DNA of 64,000 bases. Origin: Oceanicaulis sp052055585. Lineage in GTDB: Bacteria; Pseudomonadota; Alphaproteobacteria; Caulobacterales; Maricaulaceae. The notes under the pieces are model-generated. The model searched no databases. It saw only the letters and a list, made by a program, of their open reading frames with translations, and was not told the DNA's origin. This document shows, piece after piece, positions 26,005 to 36,400 of this stretch; the first letter of the stretch is position 1, and each line of letters opens with the position of its first letter. The stretch lies in contig NZ_CP170485.1 of assembly GCF_052055585.1 (NCBI RefSeq), forward strand, positions 1,798,001-1,862,000. The letters are read 5' to 3'. Position numbers and translations under genes: made by a program.

Positions 26005-26474
26005 TGGGAGGCCTCCTTGCGGCCCGCTTTCACAAAATCGATGTAGTCGCCATAGCCTTCCGCCTGCATCTCTTCCAGCGGAATGAACCGTAGCGCGGCG
26101 GAGTTGATGCAGTAGCGCAGACCGCCCGCCTCTTGTGGCCCGTCGGGAAAGACATGACCGAGATGGCTGTCGGCATGGGACGAGCGCACCTCGGTGCGGA
26201 TCATGCCATGGCTGTCATCACGCACTTCTTCCAGCGCCTCTTTCGTGATGGGGCGGGTGAAGCTGGGCCAGCCGCAGCCGGATTCATACTTGTCCGCGGA
26301 CGCAAACAACGGCTCGCCCGAGACCACATCCACGAAAATGCCGTCGCGCTTTTCATCCAGCAGCGCGCCGGTGAAGGGCCGTTCGGTGCCGCTCTCTTGA
26401 GTGACATAGCGCTCTTCCGGGCTGAGCCGGGCCAGCGCTTCGGGCGTGCGCGCCCATTTGGGATCAGAGCTCAT
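26001..26474 (-). CDS. msrB: Peptide methionine sulfoxide reductase MsrB (zinc-less type)
   Basis: Reduces methionine-R-sulfoxide. The 157-residue product has RYVTQESGTERPFTGALLDE, then SGCGWPSFTRP with the likely resolving Cys, HLGHVFPDGP and the catalytic Cys in LRYCINSAALRF. The two CxxC pairs that bind structural zinc in most MsrB proteins are missing: GIFVDVVSGEPLF stands where CxxC normally lies. The Met at 26474 has AAGGAG upstream at good spacing; the one nine codons earlier does not. It is coupled to msrA. Confidence 0.95.
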   Translation of the reverse strand: MSSDPKWARTPEALARLSPEERYVTQESGTERPFTGALLDEKRDGIFVDVVSGEPLFASADKYESGCGWPSFTRPITKEALEEVRDDSHGMIRTEVRSSHADSHLGHVFPDGPQEAGGLRYCINSAALRFIPLEEMQAEGYGDYIDFVKAGRKEASQ

Positions 26475-26580
26475 CTCGCTCTCCTTGCCTGTCACATTCA
26501 TATGGAGCAGCGCGCGTGGCGCGCCAGTCCGCTCTCTTCAATGTGAGGCGGTCAACGTGTGAGACAAGGGGCAAGCCGGA

Positions 26581-27021
26581 TCAGAGCGCGCCAATGGCTT
26601 CCCAGGGAAACTCCACCCATTCACCGGCAGGCGTTTGACGACCGGCAATGACGCCTGAGGCGCCATCCGTCTTGTCGATCAGCGCGGCGACAATGGCGTC
26701 GGGATAGCGCGCGCGCACTTCTTCCAGCGTGCGCCCGGAATCGATGATGTCATCAATGACGATCGCAGCAGCGTCCGGCGCAGCGCCATAGGCCTGCATC
26801 CGCCCCTGCGCGCCCTCCACCCCGTCGGCATAGGACATCAGCCCCAGCGAGGTCATCTTCCGAAGGCCCAACCGGTGCGCCACCAGCGCCGCCGGGATCA
26901 ACCCGCCTCGCGCCACGCCCACCAGAACAGTGTCCGGATCAATCGGCCCATGCTGCGCCGCGATCTGGTCCGCAATCGAGGCGGACAGGGTTTCGATATC
27001 CGTCCAGCTGAGCTTGAGCAT
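26581..27021 (-). CDS. Phosphoribosyltransferase (xanthine/guanine type)
   Basis: A 146-residue type I phosphoribosyltransferase. The PRPP-binding loop is AIVIDDIIDSGRT at 86-98 and the phosphate loop is VGVARGGLIPA at 34-44. Size and motifs resemble Gpt-like xanthine/guanine salvage enzymes, but the base specificity is not visible. It starts 28 bp after the serine hydrolase gene on the same strand, which suggests co-transcription. Confidence 0.82.
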   Translation of the reverse strand: MLKLSWTDIETLSASIADQIAAQHGPIDPDTVLVGVARGGLIPAALVAHRLGLRKMTSLGLMSYADGVEGAQGRMQAYGAAPDAAAIVIDDIIDSGRTLEEVRARYPDAIVAALIDKTDGASGVIAGRQTPAGEWVEFPWEAIGAL

Positions 27022-27049
27022 GAAGGCCTCCGTTCTGAGCGCATCCAGT

Positions 27050-28558
27050 CTAGTTCAAGCGTTCCAGTCCTGCACGGGCATTGGCGCACCAATGGCAGGT
27101 GTCGTGTGACCGCCCCAGATCCAGGGCGCGCTGATAGTGCTGGCGGGCCAATTCGGGATGGCCGGTGATCTCGTATCCGGACGCCAGACTGTCTTGCAGA
27201 TTGCCATCTTCCGGATAGAGCGCCGCATTCAGGGTCAGGAGCGCCAGCCCCCAGTCTGATTGACCGGCTTCAAGCTGATACAGGCCCACCCGGTTCAGCA
27301 CCCAGGGCGCGGGCAGCTCACCCAGATGCGCTTCGAGATAGGCTGGCAGCGCGTCCGCTTCTTCAACCGAGCGCCCGGTCATGAAACGGGAGACCAGGGG
27401 CACAGCTCCGCCATGCGCCGGGCGCGGGGCATAGGTCGGATCATCCATCATCCGCGCCACTTCATAGCCCATGCCGCCGACGCGCCCTCGCGCAGCGTTC
27501 GTCATGTGTACGATCAACGTATCGGAACGCGGGCCATACTGAACGCTGGTGAAAAAGAGGCCGTTGCTGCCGGCATGGCTGATCCATGCCTCGCCCGACG
27601 GACGCGCGCCCACGCCCCAGCCATAGCTGTAATGGGTGAAGGTTGGCGGATACGGATCATCGAGCGGCATGAGCGGCTGATACAGGCGGGCCAGCATGTC
27701 AGGCCCCAGCACTTCCCCCCCGCTCAACGCCTCCATCCAGCGCACCATGTCCTGCGGGGTGGAATAGAGCCCGCCATTGCCCAGAAGCCGATAGGACACC
27801 GGCTCATCCCGCCAGCGCTCAAGATAGAACAGGCCCTGATCGGCGCGATCGGGCGCGATCTGCCGGTCGTCGTAGCCATGCGCCGCCTGCGCATAGGACC
27901 AGTCCATCAGGCGATAGCCCGTAGACTGAAGCCCCGCTGGCATGAGCACCAGACGACGCAACGCAGCCTCGAACGGTTCTCCGCTCACCCGCTCGACAAT
28001 GATGGCGAGCACCGAATAGCCCGCATTGGAATACTCATACCCGCTGCCCGGCTGACGGTTGAGCGGGCTGGCCCACAAGGGCGCCAGAAAGGCGTCTTCG
28101 GAGAGGTAGGGATCCGCATCACGCCCCTCAAAGCCGCCAGTCTCATCGGAAAGGCCGGAGCTGTGGGTCAACAGCTGCTCGACTGTGATGTCCATCTTGT
28201 CTTCAGGAATGTCCGGGAAGAAGCGCACAAGCCGGTCATCCAGTCTCAGCGCGCCCTCCTCCACCAGACGCAGAACGGTCGCGGCGGTGAATTGTTTTGT
28301 CACCGAGCCCAGATCAAACAGGGTCTGTGCATCTAACGGGCGCCCAGAACTTCGGTCCGCCGCCCCCCAATACCCTTCATACACAAGGACCCCGCTCTGA
28401 AGGACGATCAGGGCGCCGGGCGTGGCGCCGACATCCCGGGAGGCCTGGGCATAGGTCTCAATCCGTGCGGGCAAAGGCGGTGGGGCATAGCTGACAGACT
28501 GGGCGGCGGGCGCAAACACGAGCGCGCACGCCATCACGAGCCATTTCCACAGGAACAT
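27050..28558 (-). CDS. Exported serine hydrolase (beta-lactamase family) with C-terminal TPR-like tail
   Basis: A 502-residue class C beta-lactamase-like hydrolase. The signal peptide ends near residue 22. The active-site motif is Ser85-Val-Thr-Lys88 (FDLGSVTKQF), the second is YSN (GYEYSNAGYSVLAI), and a late SHAGSNGLFF region replaces the usual KTG/HTG. About 85 C-terminal residues (LNRVGLYQLEAGQSDWGLAL, then an ARQHYQRALDLG helix) look like two TPR-type repeats and end in a CxxC (CHWC). GGAG precedes the Met at 28558. An HTH membrane protein gene lies 41 bp upstream and a phosphoribosyltransferase downstream, probably one transcript. Confidence 0.85.
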   Translation of the reverse strand: MFLWKWLVMACALVFAPAAQSVSYAPPPLPARIETYAQASRDVGATPGALIVLQSGVLVYEGYWGAADRSSGRPLDAQTLFDLGSVTKQFTAATVLRLVEEGALRLDDRLVRFFPDIPEDKMDITVEQLLTHSSGLSDETGGFEGRDADPYLSEDAFLAPLWASPLNRQPGSGYEYSNAGYSVLAIIVERVSGEPFEAALRRLVLMPAGLQSTGYRLMDWSYAQAAHGYDDRQIAPDRADQGLFYLERWRDEPVSYRLLGNGGLYSTPQDMVRWMEALSGGEVLGPDMLARLYQPLMPLDDPYPPTFTHYSYGWGVGARPSGEAWISHAGSNGLFFTSVQYGPRSDTLIVHMTNAARGRVGGMGYEVARMMDDPTYAPRPAHGGAVPLVSRFMTGRSVEEADALPAYLEAHLGELPAPWVLNRVGLYQLEAGQSDWGLALLTLNAALYPEDGNLQDSLASGYEITGHPELARQHYQRALDLGRSHDTCHWCANARAGLERLN

Positions 28559-28599
28559 GGCGATCTCCATGAATTTGCAATGTCAGAGAATCTGTGAGG

Positions 28600-29322
28600 C
28601 TACTTCCAGCGGAAGCTGATGAAGAAGCAGCCCAGACCGCCCAGCAGGAACATCACCGCCGGAGCGAGGAACCAGCGCAAGGGAGAACGCACCCTCACCC
28701 GCTCTGCATCCACAGGCTCGAAATACCGTCGTCCGCCGTCGGCCTCTTCAAGGAAGCCGGTCGCGTGCATGTCCCGCGTGACCCGGGTCTGAGGGTCGGC
28801 GCGCTCCATCATTGCAACCTGAAGCGCTCGCGCCGCCGCCTCATCTGGGCGGTCATCGCCCAGATCCGGGCGCAGGCTGCGCTGCAGGATGTCATAGGCA
28901 TTCAGGTCCTCCCCGGGCGCCAGGACGCCGGGCGAGCTATAGTGATAGACCTCGTAGTCCTCATCCTCGGCCAGTGCGAACAGGCCCAGTGAAGCCCCGC
29001 CCAGAAACACGCACCCAAGACCGGCCACCAGCCAGCTGCGCGTCAGTCGAGTGGATTGCGCCTGAAGACTCAACACGGCCGTCCGCACCTGCCCGATCTC
29101 GCGCAGGGCGTTCAGATCCTCGCCGCTGACAGAGCGAGCGACCGCTTCCGCGTCAAAATCATAGGCCTGCGCCAGCCGCTTGAAGACCTCTTCAGAGGGA
29201 AAGGACTTCCCGGTTTCGAGCTTGGACAGATAGGACTGTTCGATCCGGGCCTTCGCCGCCGCCTCGGGCTGGGTCCAGCCCAGCGCTTCGCGCCGGGCTT
29301 TCAGGAAAACGCCAAAACTCAT
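28600..29322 (-). CDS. Membrane-anchored XRE-type helix-turn-helix protein
   Basis: A 240-residue protein with an N-terminal XRE helix-turn-helix (about 5-60, ARREALGWTQPEAAAKARIE, QSYLSKLETGK). A membrane helix follows near 95-117 (LVAGLGCVFLGGASLGLFAL), then an acidic segment of about 95 residues, and a second helix near 213-236. DNA-binding and extracytoplasmic parts in one chain suggest a membrane-bound regulator, but the middle segment could also be cytoplasmic if the second helix returns. It is the first gene of the group that includes the serine hydrolase and phosphoribosyltransferase, so these are candidate targets. Confidence 0.75.
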   Translation of the reverse strand: MSFGVFLKARREALGWTQPEAAAKARIEQSYLSKLETGKSFPSEEVFKRLAQAYDFDAEAVARSVSGEDLNALREIGQVRTAVLSLQAQSTRLTRSWLVAGLGCVFLGGASLGLFALAEDEDYEVYHYSSPGVLAPGEDLNAYDILQRSLRPDLGDDRPDEAAARALQVAMMERADPQTRVTRDMHATGFLEEADGGRRYFEPVDAERVRVRSPLRWFLAPAVMFLLGGLGCFFISFRWK

Positions 29323-29586
29323 CTGCTCTCTCCGCCTTCACCGCACGCCAATGTGCGATCCGGCGCCCAGTCTTTGAAAGTCGGGCGGCGACTGACAGAT
29401 GAATATCAAGGACTGGGTCAGGAATAACAGCCCAACAGCGCATGATGTGTCTCATCTGGCTTGCCGCCCCCATCTCCCAGACCGGGGCGGCGCCCTCTCA
29501 CAGGCGCGACCAAGCCTTGCACGCACTCAGCACAAGCCGGCGCACAGATGGCCTCCAGGGAATTCCACAAACTTCCCAGCGTTCGC

Positions 29587-32500
29587 TTAATTGAAGCCAA
29601 TAACCCGCACGATCACTTCATTGTCGAAGGTAAAATCGGTCAACCCTCCCGCCAAGGTCACGGCGAAGCGGCGCATCAGCATGGTTTGGCTCATGGTTCC
29701 GGCAGCCGCCTCAAGCCTGAAATGCAGGTCAGCCCTCCCGAAAGCTCCACACTCAGACAGGTCTGCAGGCAAGATCAGATACTCTCCTCCAATGGAGCGC
29801 TCTGGCTTTACCGTCAGCTCGCAATCGCTGAAGGCGTCACTGTAAGGCTGGGTGCTGGAGGCCTCGTTTGCGATCCTGATCTGAATGCGGGTTGGAAGCT
29901 CGCCCCCCAGGCCGGTTATGCGAAAGACGCCTTGCGTCCCCGCGTCTGCATCGCCCACCCATTCAAAGGGGCCGAAATCAACGCGATCCACCGAGCCGAC
30001 GCGGGAAGGCGCAATTCCCTTGTCGACTTCCTCATCGAAGCTGAAGTTCGTGATATCCCCGTTGGCGCCCAGACCGATCCGGTTGGCGGTAACAATTCTT
30101 CCAAAGGCCTCTTCAGGACCATTGAGCCTGAAACGAAGATCGGCACGGACATAATCACCGCAAACGGCAAGATCTGACGAAGTCAGGACGTAATCGCCCA
30201 GACCTGATCGGGCCGGATCAATTTCGATGGTGCAATCATCAAAATCATTCGCGTAGCTGCCGCTCGCAGCATTGTTGATAGCGACGTCGATGGACCTCAT
30301 CTGCCCGACAATCGGGGCAAACCGAATCAAGTTTTGAGTTGGTGATTGCGCATCGCCGACCCATTCAAAACTCTTATGAACGGTCACCGAGGCGTCACCC
30401 GCGTCATTGGCGCGAGGCGCGTCAAAAAAGTCGCGGCGATCCCAGGTGATGTCCGTGACCGAGCCCTCAGCCCCATAAACATATCGGCTGACATGAGCCA
30501 AAGGGGAAGTCCCGGTACCGGCCTCAATGAAAATGGACAAATCCATATCCGAGCGCCCAAAATCGCCACACACAGCGTAATCTTCGGGAAGCACCAGATA
30601 ACTGTCCCAACTCCTTCGCGCATCCAGAGCATGAATGGTGCAAGTATAGGAGATTTCGGAATAATCAGTGGGTGTTAGCTGACTCACATCTCCGGTCGGG
30701 TAGCTGATGTAGAGAACAATGTGAGAAAGACGAGCGCCATTCAATCGCTCAATGACAAAGCTAGACCTCATGAGATCGGCATGATCTCCCACCCAGGTTG
30801 TGGAGGTGTATAGCAGCTGCTGCGTCCCCGGGACCAAGGCCTCAGACTGATCAGATTGCGTTCGCATCAACCCGGCTGCCTCTTCGGGAGTCAAATCAGA
30901 GTCCAAGGCACGCGCATTATGACTCTGTGGCCAATAGTCGACCAAAGCGGTGCTGATGTTCTGATTGGGGTCCGCGGAAAAGTCCGTAAGGCTTCCATTG
31001 CCCCCCAGGACAAAGCGGCGGACCTTTATGTGCTCATAATCAGAAGCACTCCGAGGTGTGAGGTACAGATAGGCTTGAGCGTTCTCCACCCCGGCACAAT
31101 CCGCCATGTCCCGGTTCAAAAGGAGGTATTCTGTTCCCGAGAACCGCTCGTTTCGGACAGGCAGTGAACACTCTCTGTAGAAGTTCTCAGCCTCGTCTCC
31201 GGATTCATCCTTGAACACGATCGAGAGGCTTTCAGGAGGCCCGCTATACAAACCTGAAATTCTGAAAATGCTCGTTGGACCCGCGCCGGTTTCTGCGAAC
31301 GCAGGAAAGGGGCCGTACTGCCCATCCGCTTCAATCACGCCAAAGGCCGAGAGCGATACGGGCAGTTCAAACCGCTCTGCCCCTGCTCCCAGGACGAGAG
31401 CGCCCATCGTGATCCTAGGAAAGGGCGAATCCGGACTAACAAGCACATCCGGCAGCAAATGCAGCCGCTTGCGGAAGCCCAGTCGAAGCTCCGAGGTTGC
31501 ACCCGGAGCAATCGTCAGGCTGTCGCTGCTGACTTCGAGCCAGCCTGGCGCTTCGATGACGGAGATAGAAACAGGAGTATTCCGTGAATTTGTAAGTCGA
31601 TAGACCGAGTCAGAATATGAACTGATATTGACTGTAGAATTTGTCGCCCGGTATGCGACCTCAGGCTCAATGGAAACGCCTGGTAAAATTGTTCGGTTAC
31701 TGCGCAAATACTCAAAAGCTTGCCCTGCATTGACTGAAGCAAACCCCCTTCCGATCCCAAGATCGCTTGCAGGATTTCCAGTCAACTGAACCGCAGCCAA
31801 CAGCTCCGCCATGCTGGTCTCTGGTGAAGACTGTCTGAGAAGCGCGAAAGCGCCAGCTGCGGTCGGGCTCGCCATAGAGGTCCCTGTCAAGTACCGGAAA
31901 TAATGGCATTCTCCCTCAAGGATTGGGCCGCCGAACCAGTTTCCATCACTGTTTTTGTTCAGACACCGCCCCTCGGCCGTCACCGGCGCCACATCAAACG
32001 CAGACATCAGGTTGACCCCTGACGCAGCCATATCAAGAAAAGGCGCCTTGTTCGAGGAATACAGAATTTGTTCGTTTGCGCTACCGCTTACTATAGCGGA
32101 ATTTGCGACCGAAATAACTTCTGGAATACATGCGGGTGCAGACAAGGCATTCCGGTAGCCTTCATTTCCGGAAGACGCCAGAACCCCAACGCCTTCCGCC
32201 GCCAGCAACTGAATGATTGGTCTCAGAGGTGCGTCCAGGCAGGGTTCAAAATGCTCTTCCCCACCAAAGCTCATATTGATCAGATCCACGCCAAGCTCTG
32301 AATTGTTCTGATACAGCCATTCCAGAGCCGCGATCTGATCCGTGGTCCAGGACAAGATGCACCCCGCCCCACCTTGACGCGTACAATCTTCACCCTCAAA
32401 GCGGCTGAAAACGTTGATCGGGACCAGATCGGCATCCGGGGCCACGCCTGAAAATACATGGTTATAAAAGGCGACAGGCCGCCCTGCAGCGAGCGCCGCC

Positions 32501-33297
32501 ACATGGGTGCCGTGTCCACAGCCATAAAGCCCTGCTTCAGGATCCACATCGAGGGTGACACAATCTTCAGCGGGAGCCCCACTCGACAACGAGGTCACCT
32601 GCTGGGCGCCCCCCTCGCACAGGGACTGGCTTTGCCCAGTCTCGGTGGAGCTGAAGCAGGCTCCAGCTATGATTGCGCCCTCAAAGGCGACATGGTTCAG
32701 CGCAATACCGCTATCCAGTATGGCCAGGGTTTGTCCCTGACCCGTAAAGCCAGCGTTCCAGACTGTTTGTACGTCCATGACAGCCAGTGAAACAGGTTGC
32801 GTTGGCGCTTGAGCTGATGCTTGCCGCCACGCCAGATGACTTGGGGCGGCAGGCACATCCTCGAAAACGGCCGCCACATCCGGGTGGGCTGAAAGAGCGT
32901 TGATTTCCAGTGCATTGGCGGTCAGCGCAAACCCGCCGCTGATTGGAAAGTCAGCGTAGACCTCTGCTGCGTCCTCTAGGGTCGCGTCCGGTCGATACAA
33001 TCCGATACCCAGCGCCTCGCGCAATATAGATGCACGGCGCCCCCCGAACTGCGCCCGCGCTGCGCTCCCACGCACATCCGGCAAGCTGCGCATCGCTCGC
33101 TGCTGATTTTGGTCGTGCATCATGACAATCACGCGCACTCTTTCGCCGCCCTGCAGTCTCGTCTGGCTCCGCTCGGAGACCGGACCGCTCAGCACTGACA
33201 GGGCGGGTGATGGGTCGGCCTCATCCGCATACGCCACACCGCCAATATGTGACAGCGTCAGACACAAGCCTGAGATAGCCAAAATCGTCGCGCGCAT
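29587..33297 (-). CDS. Large secreted subtilase (S8) with four C-terminal two-Cys repeats
   Basis: A 1236-residue exported serine protease. A signal peptide ends at about 24 and a propeptide-like region spans about 40-150 (VRVIVMMHDQNQ, then ALTANALEINALSAHPDVAA). The S8 domain has Asp195 (LAILDSG), His262 (GHGTHVAAL) and Ser474 (GTSMASPTAAG), so the triad is complete. A beta-sandwich linker lies at 540-650. Then come four related units at about 660-777, 830-952, 975-1089 and 1108-1227, each with an aromatic start (last copy FGPFEWVGD), two spaced cysteines and an end like LTDFTFD. The start at 33297 fits the signal peptide. It is a diverged paralogue of the upstream gene and more AT-rich. 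A strong terminator separates the two. Confidence 0.9.
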   Translation of the reverse strand: MRATILAISGLCLTLSHIGGVAYADEADPSPALSVLSGPVSERSQTRLQGGERVRVIVMMHDQNQQRAMRSLPDVRGSAARAQFGGRRASILREALGIGLYRPDATLEDAAEVYADFPISGGFALTANALEINALSAHPDVAAVFEDVPAAPSHLAWRQASAQAPTQPVSLAVMDVQTVWNAGFTGQGQTLAILDSGIALNHVAFEGAIIAGACFSSTETGQSQSLCEGGAQQVTSLSSGAPAEDCVTLDVDPEAGLYGCGHGTHVAALAAGRPVAFYNHVFSGVAPDADLVPINVFSRFEGEDCTRQGGAGCILSWTTDQIAALEWLYQNNSELGVDLINMSFGGEEHFEPCLDAPLRPIIQLLAAEGVGVLASSGNEGYRNALSAPACIPEVISVANSAIVSGSANEQILYSSNKAPFLDMAASGVNLMSAFDVAPVTAEGRCLNKNSDGNWFGGPILEGECHYFRYLTGTSMASPTAAGAFALLRQSSPETSMAELLAAVQLTGNPASDLGIGRGFASVNAGQAFEYLRSNRTILPGVSIEPEVAYRATNSTVNISSYSDSVYRLTNSRNTPVSISVIEAPGWLEVSSDSLTIAPGATSELRLGFRKRLHLLPDVLVSPDSPFPRITMGALVLGAGAERFELPVSLSAFGVIEADGQYGPFPAFAETGAGPTSIFRISGLYSGPPESLSIVFKDESGDEAENFYRECSLPVRNERFSGTEYLLLNRDMADCAGVENAQAYLYLTPRSASDYEHIKVRRFVLGGNGSLTDFSADPNQNISTALVDYWPQSHNARALDSDLTPEEAAGLMRTQSDQSEALVPGTQQLLYTSTTWVGDHADLMRSSFVIERLNGARLSHIVLYISYPTGDVSQLTPTDYSEISYTCTIHALDARRSWDSYLVLPEDYAVCGDFGRSDMDLSIFIEAGTGTSPLAHVSRYVYGAEGSVTDITWDRRDFFDAPRANDAGDASVTVHKSFEWVGDAQSPTQNLIRFAPIVGQMRSIDVAINNAASGSYANDFDDCTIEIDPARSGLGDYVLTSSDLAVCGDYVRADLRFRLNGPEEAFGRIVTANRIGLGANGDITNFSFDEEVDKGIAPSRVGSVDRVDFGPFEWVGDADAGTQGVFRITGLGGELPTRIQIRIANEASSTQPYSDAFSDCELTVKPERSIGGEYLILPADLSECGAFGRADLHFRLEAAAGTMSQTMLMRRFAVTLAGGLTDFTFDNEVIVRVIGFN

Positions 33298-33400
33298 GCC
33301 GTCCCCCCGTACGTACGCAATATCGCCCTCGAGGAGCATGACCTGGCGCACTTTACCCGCCACGGGGGAAAAGCGAAGGGTAAATAAGTTATTTCAACAC

Positions 33401-33433
33401 AAAAGCGCCCTTCGCATTTCTGCGAAGGGCGCT
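33401..33433 (-). terminator. Hairpin terminator
   Basis: A 13-bp perfect stem (AGCGCCCTTCGCA/TGCGAAGGGCGCT) with a TTTC loop, followed on the minus strand by TTTTGTGTTG. It lies 25 bp after the stop of the upstream subtilase gene and should separate it from the next one. Confidence 0.88.
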
Positions 33434-33458
33434 CATGTCGTCGGTGGATCAGGCGATC

Positions 33459-36400
33459 CTATTCGTTGTCGAAACCGAAATCGGTTAGACCGCCCGCCGT
33501 GGTCACCGCAAAGCGGCGCATCCGCACGGTGCTGTCCAGCACCGCTGCGTTCGCACGAATGCGGAAGCTGAGATCACCGCGTCCGAAGCTCCCGCAATCG
33601 GAGAAGTCCGAAGCGCCAATCACATACTCGTTCCGACCGGCCTTGGCGGGGCGCAGCGTGATCGAGCAATCGGAGAAGTCACCGATATACTGACCGTTGC
33701 CGCCGGTCGCGTTGGCGATGGCCACCTCGATGGAATCAGGCAGACCGCCATCGATGCCGGTGATCCGGAAGACGCCCTGCGTGCCGGCCTGGGCGTCGCC
33801 CACCCATTCAAACGGGCCGAACACCACTTCCTCCCGACCGCCTGAGATCGCGGTCGGCGTCTTGCCAGCGCCGTCTTCGGCGTCAAAGCCGAAATCGGTG
33901 ATATCACCCAGAGCGCCAAACGCCAGACGGCGCACCTTCACTTCCGAGGCGAAGCCATTGTTCGGAACCCGGATTCGGAAGGTCAGATCGCCGCGACCAA
34001 AGGCGCCGCAATCTGCGAGGTCTTCGCGCAGGATCAGGAAGTCATTCGCCCCGGCCCGTTGCGGACGGATGGTGAGCGAACAGTCATTGAAGCCGCCTGC
34101 ATAGCCGCTAGCCGTCGCATTGGCGATCATCACATCGATGCTGCTCACCGCCCCGTTCACCACGCCCGCAATGCGGAACTGGTTGGAGGTCGGCGCGGTG
34201 CTGTCCCCGGTCCATTCAAACGGGCCCACGATCACCTGCTCGGAACCATTGCTGAGATTGGCCGGAATCGCTCCGCTCGACGGCGCGCTGTCCAGATGGA
34301 AGTCGGTCAGCGAACCGGTCGTCTGCCGGATGAAGCGCTGCATGCGCATATTGTGGATATCGCCTTGCGAATAGTTGATCCGCGAGGAATCCGCCGTAAC
34401 GCGGAACGTCAGATCCGCACGTCCGAAGGCGCCGCAATCGGCAAGGTCTTCGGGCAGGATCTGGTAGTCGTTCTCGCCCCGACGCACCGAGCGGATGGTC
34501 AGACTGCAATCATTGAAATTGCCCGCATAGCCAGACGCGGACGCGTTGGCGATCGCCACATCCACGCTGAAGCTGTCGCCTGTCAGAATCGGCGACAGAC
34601 GGAACTCGCTGCGCAGCGCGCCATTGGCGTCGTAGGTCCACTCGAACGGGCCGAACTGGGTTTGGGCGGTCGCTTGCGGCGCCGATGTTTCGCGGGGCGA
34701 CGCCACGTCTTCGGCCATCAGAACCGGCAGGGTGTGATCCTCACCGCCCAGAGCGCCGCTCCGAGCAGACAGCGGTTCCGAGACCGCTGCACCGCCGGAC
34801 GGGTCAAAGGCTGCATCCGTGATCCCGCCCGAGCCATTGAACAGGAAGCGGCGCACACGCACGCTGGTGGCGTCCGCCTCGTCCACGCGCACATCCAGAT
34901 ACACGTCGCCCCGATCAAAGCGGGGACAATCTGCAAAGTCCGCCGCGCCAATCAGATACTCATTGCCTGAATACCGGTTCGCCCGGATGGTGAAGTCACA
35001 ACGGATGGACGCATCCGTCACTGTCTGACCATCGCGCGCGCCCCAGCGCTCGATATCGGCGCTGATGCTGGCCGGTATGGCCGTGTTCAGTCCGACCAGG
35101 CGGAAGATGCTGCCCACGCTCTGATCCACATCCCCGACCCATTCAAACGGACCGAACCGTACGGTTTCAAAACCGGCGACGATGGGGGTGGTGACAAGCG
35201 CGGTCACCTTCACGCGGATCTGGGTGGAGGAACCGTCAACAGACAGGACAAGCTCGCCGGAGTTGAAACCATTGTTCAACCCGACCTCGCCCACGCCCAG
35301 CCGCAGCTGACCGGCGGAACCCATGGTCAGCGATGTCACTGAAACGGGCGAACCGCTCGGCGCCCCGGAACCGCTGAAGAACTCTGTCGTCAGCCAGCTG
35401 GGCTTGCTGACCACGCGAATGGTGCGCGACTGACCGCTGGTGTTCTGGATCAGACGGCTGGTGGTGTTGAACGAGGACACAGAACTGTTGGTGTTGCGCG
35501 CGTCATACCGGCTTTGATCCGCCAGTGAGACGTTGCGGACAACGCCCTGGCCGCTGGCCAGGAAGTCATAGGCTGCATCCACCTGGATGCGCGCATGAAT
35601 GCGTTGGGTGCGCGGGTTCATGACCGGCACGCCCGTAATCTTGAACGCAGCCAGCATCTCGTCCACGCTGGCCGAGGGGAAGGAGCTACGCAGCAAGGCG
35701 AATGCGCCTGCCACGTGCGGCGTCGCCATGGAGGTGCCGCTGAGCTGGGAGAACCAGTGACAGACACCGTCCGAGTTCGGCTCGGTGTCCGGGACCACCT
35801 GACAGTTCTGTCCCGGTTCAGGGCGCTCGGTGATAATGCCGGCCAGGATGCGAGAGCCCGGAGCCAGAAGGTCCAGGATGGGCGCATCGTTGGAGAAGGA
35901 CGTCACTTCGTCATTGTCATCCACGGCGCCGACCGAGATCGCGTTGGCGACACAGGCCGGGGCGCCGATGCCGTCAGTATAGTTGTCACTGTTTGCGTCA
36001 TTGCCCGAAGCGACAACCACAGCGACACCGGCATTTCTCAGGATTCCCATGGAATTGTTGATGGAAGTCCGGGTGCAGACGTCCACATTATTACCAAATC
36101 CGCCCAGGCTCATATTCACCGAGGCCAGATTGAGCTGGGTGCGGTTCTGATACAGCCAGTCCAGGGCGCGAATCTGATCGGATGAATACGACAGAACGCA
36201 GGCGTGCTCTTCAGGCGGCTCGCCATCATCTGCGCATGCCGCCTCATCAAACCGGCTGAACACATTGACCGCCACGATGGATGCACTCGGCGCGGCGCCG
36301 GACACCCGGCTGCCGCCGCTGAGATTGAGGGCGCGGCCGGCCGCGATGGAAGCCACATGGGTGCCGTGGGCGCAACCGTCTGCGGCATTGGGATCATTGG

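Noticed and set aside
29463..29491. Inverted repeat GCCGCCCC/GGGGCGGC after the end of the distal subtilase gene, possible terminator
   Set aside because: The stem is only 8 bp with a 13-base loop, and no U-tract follows on the minus strand, so I did not call it.
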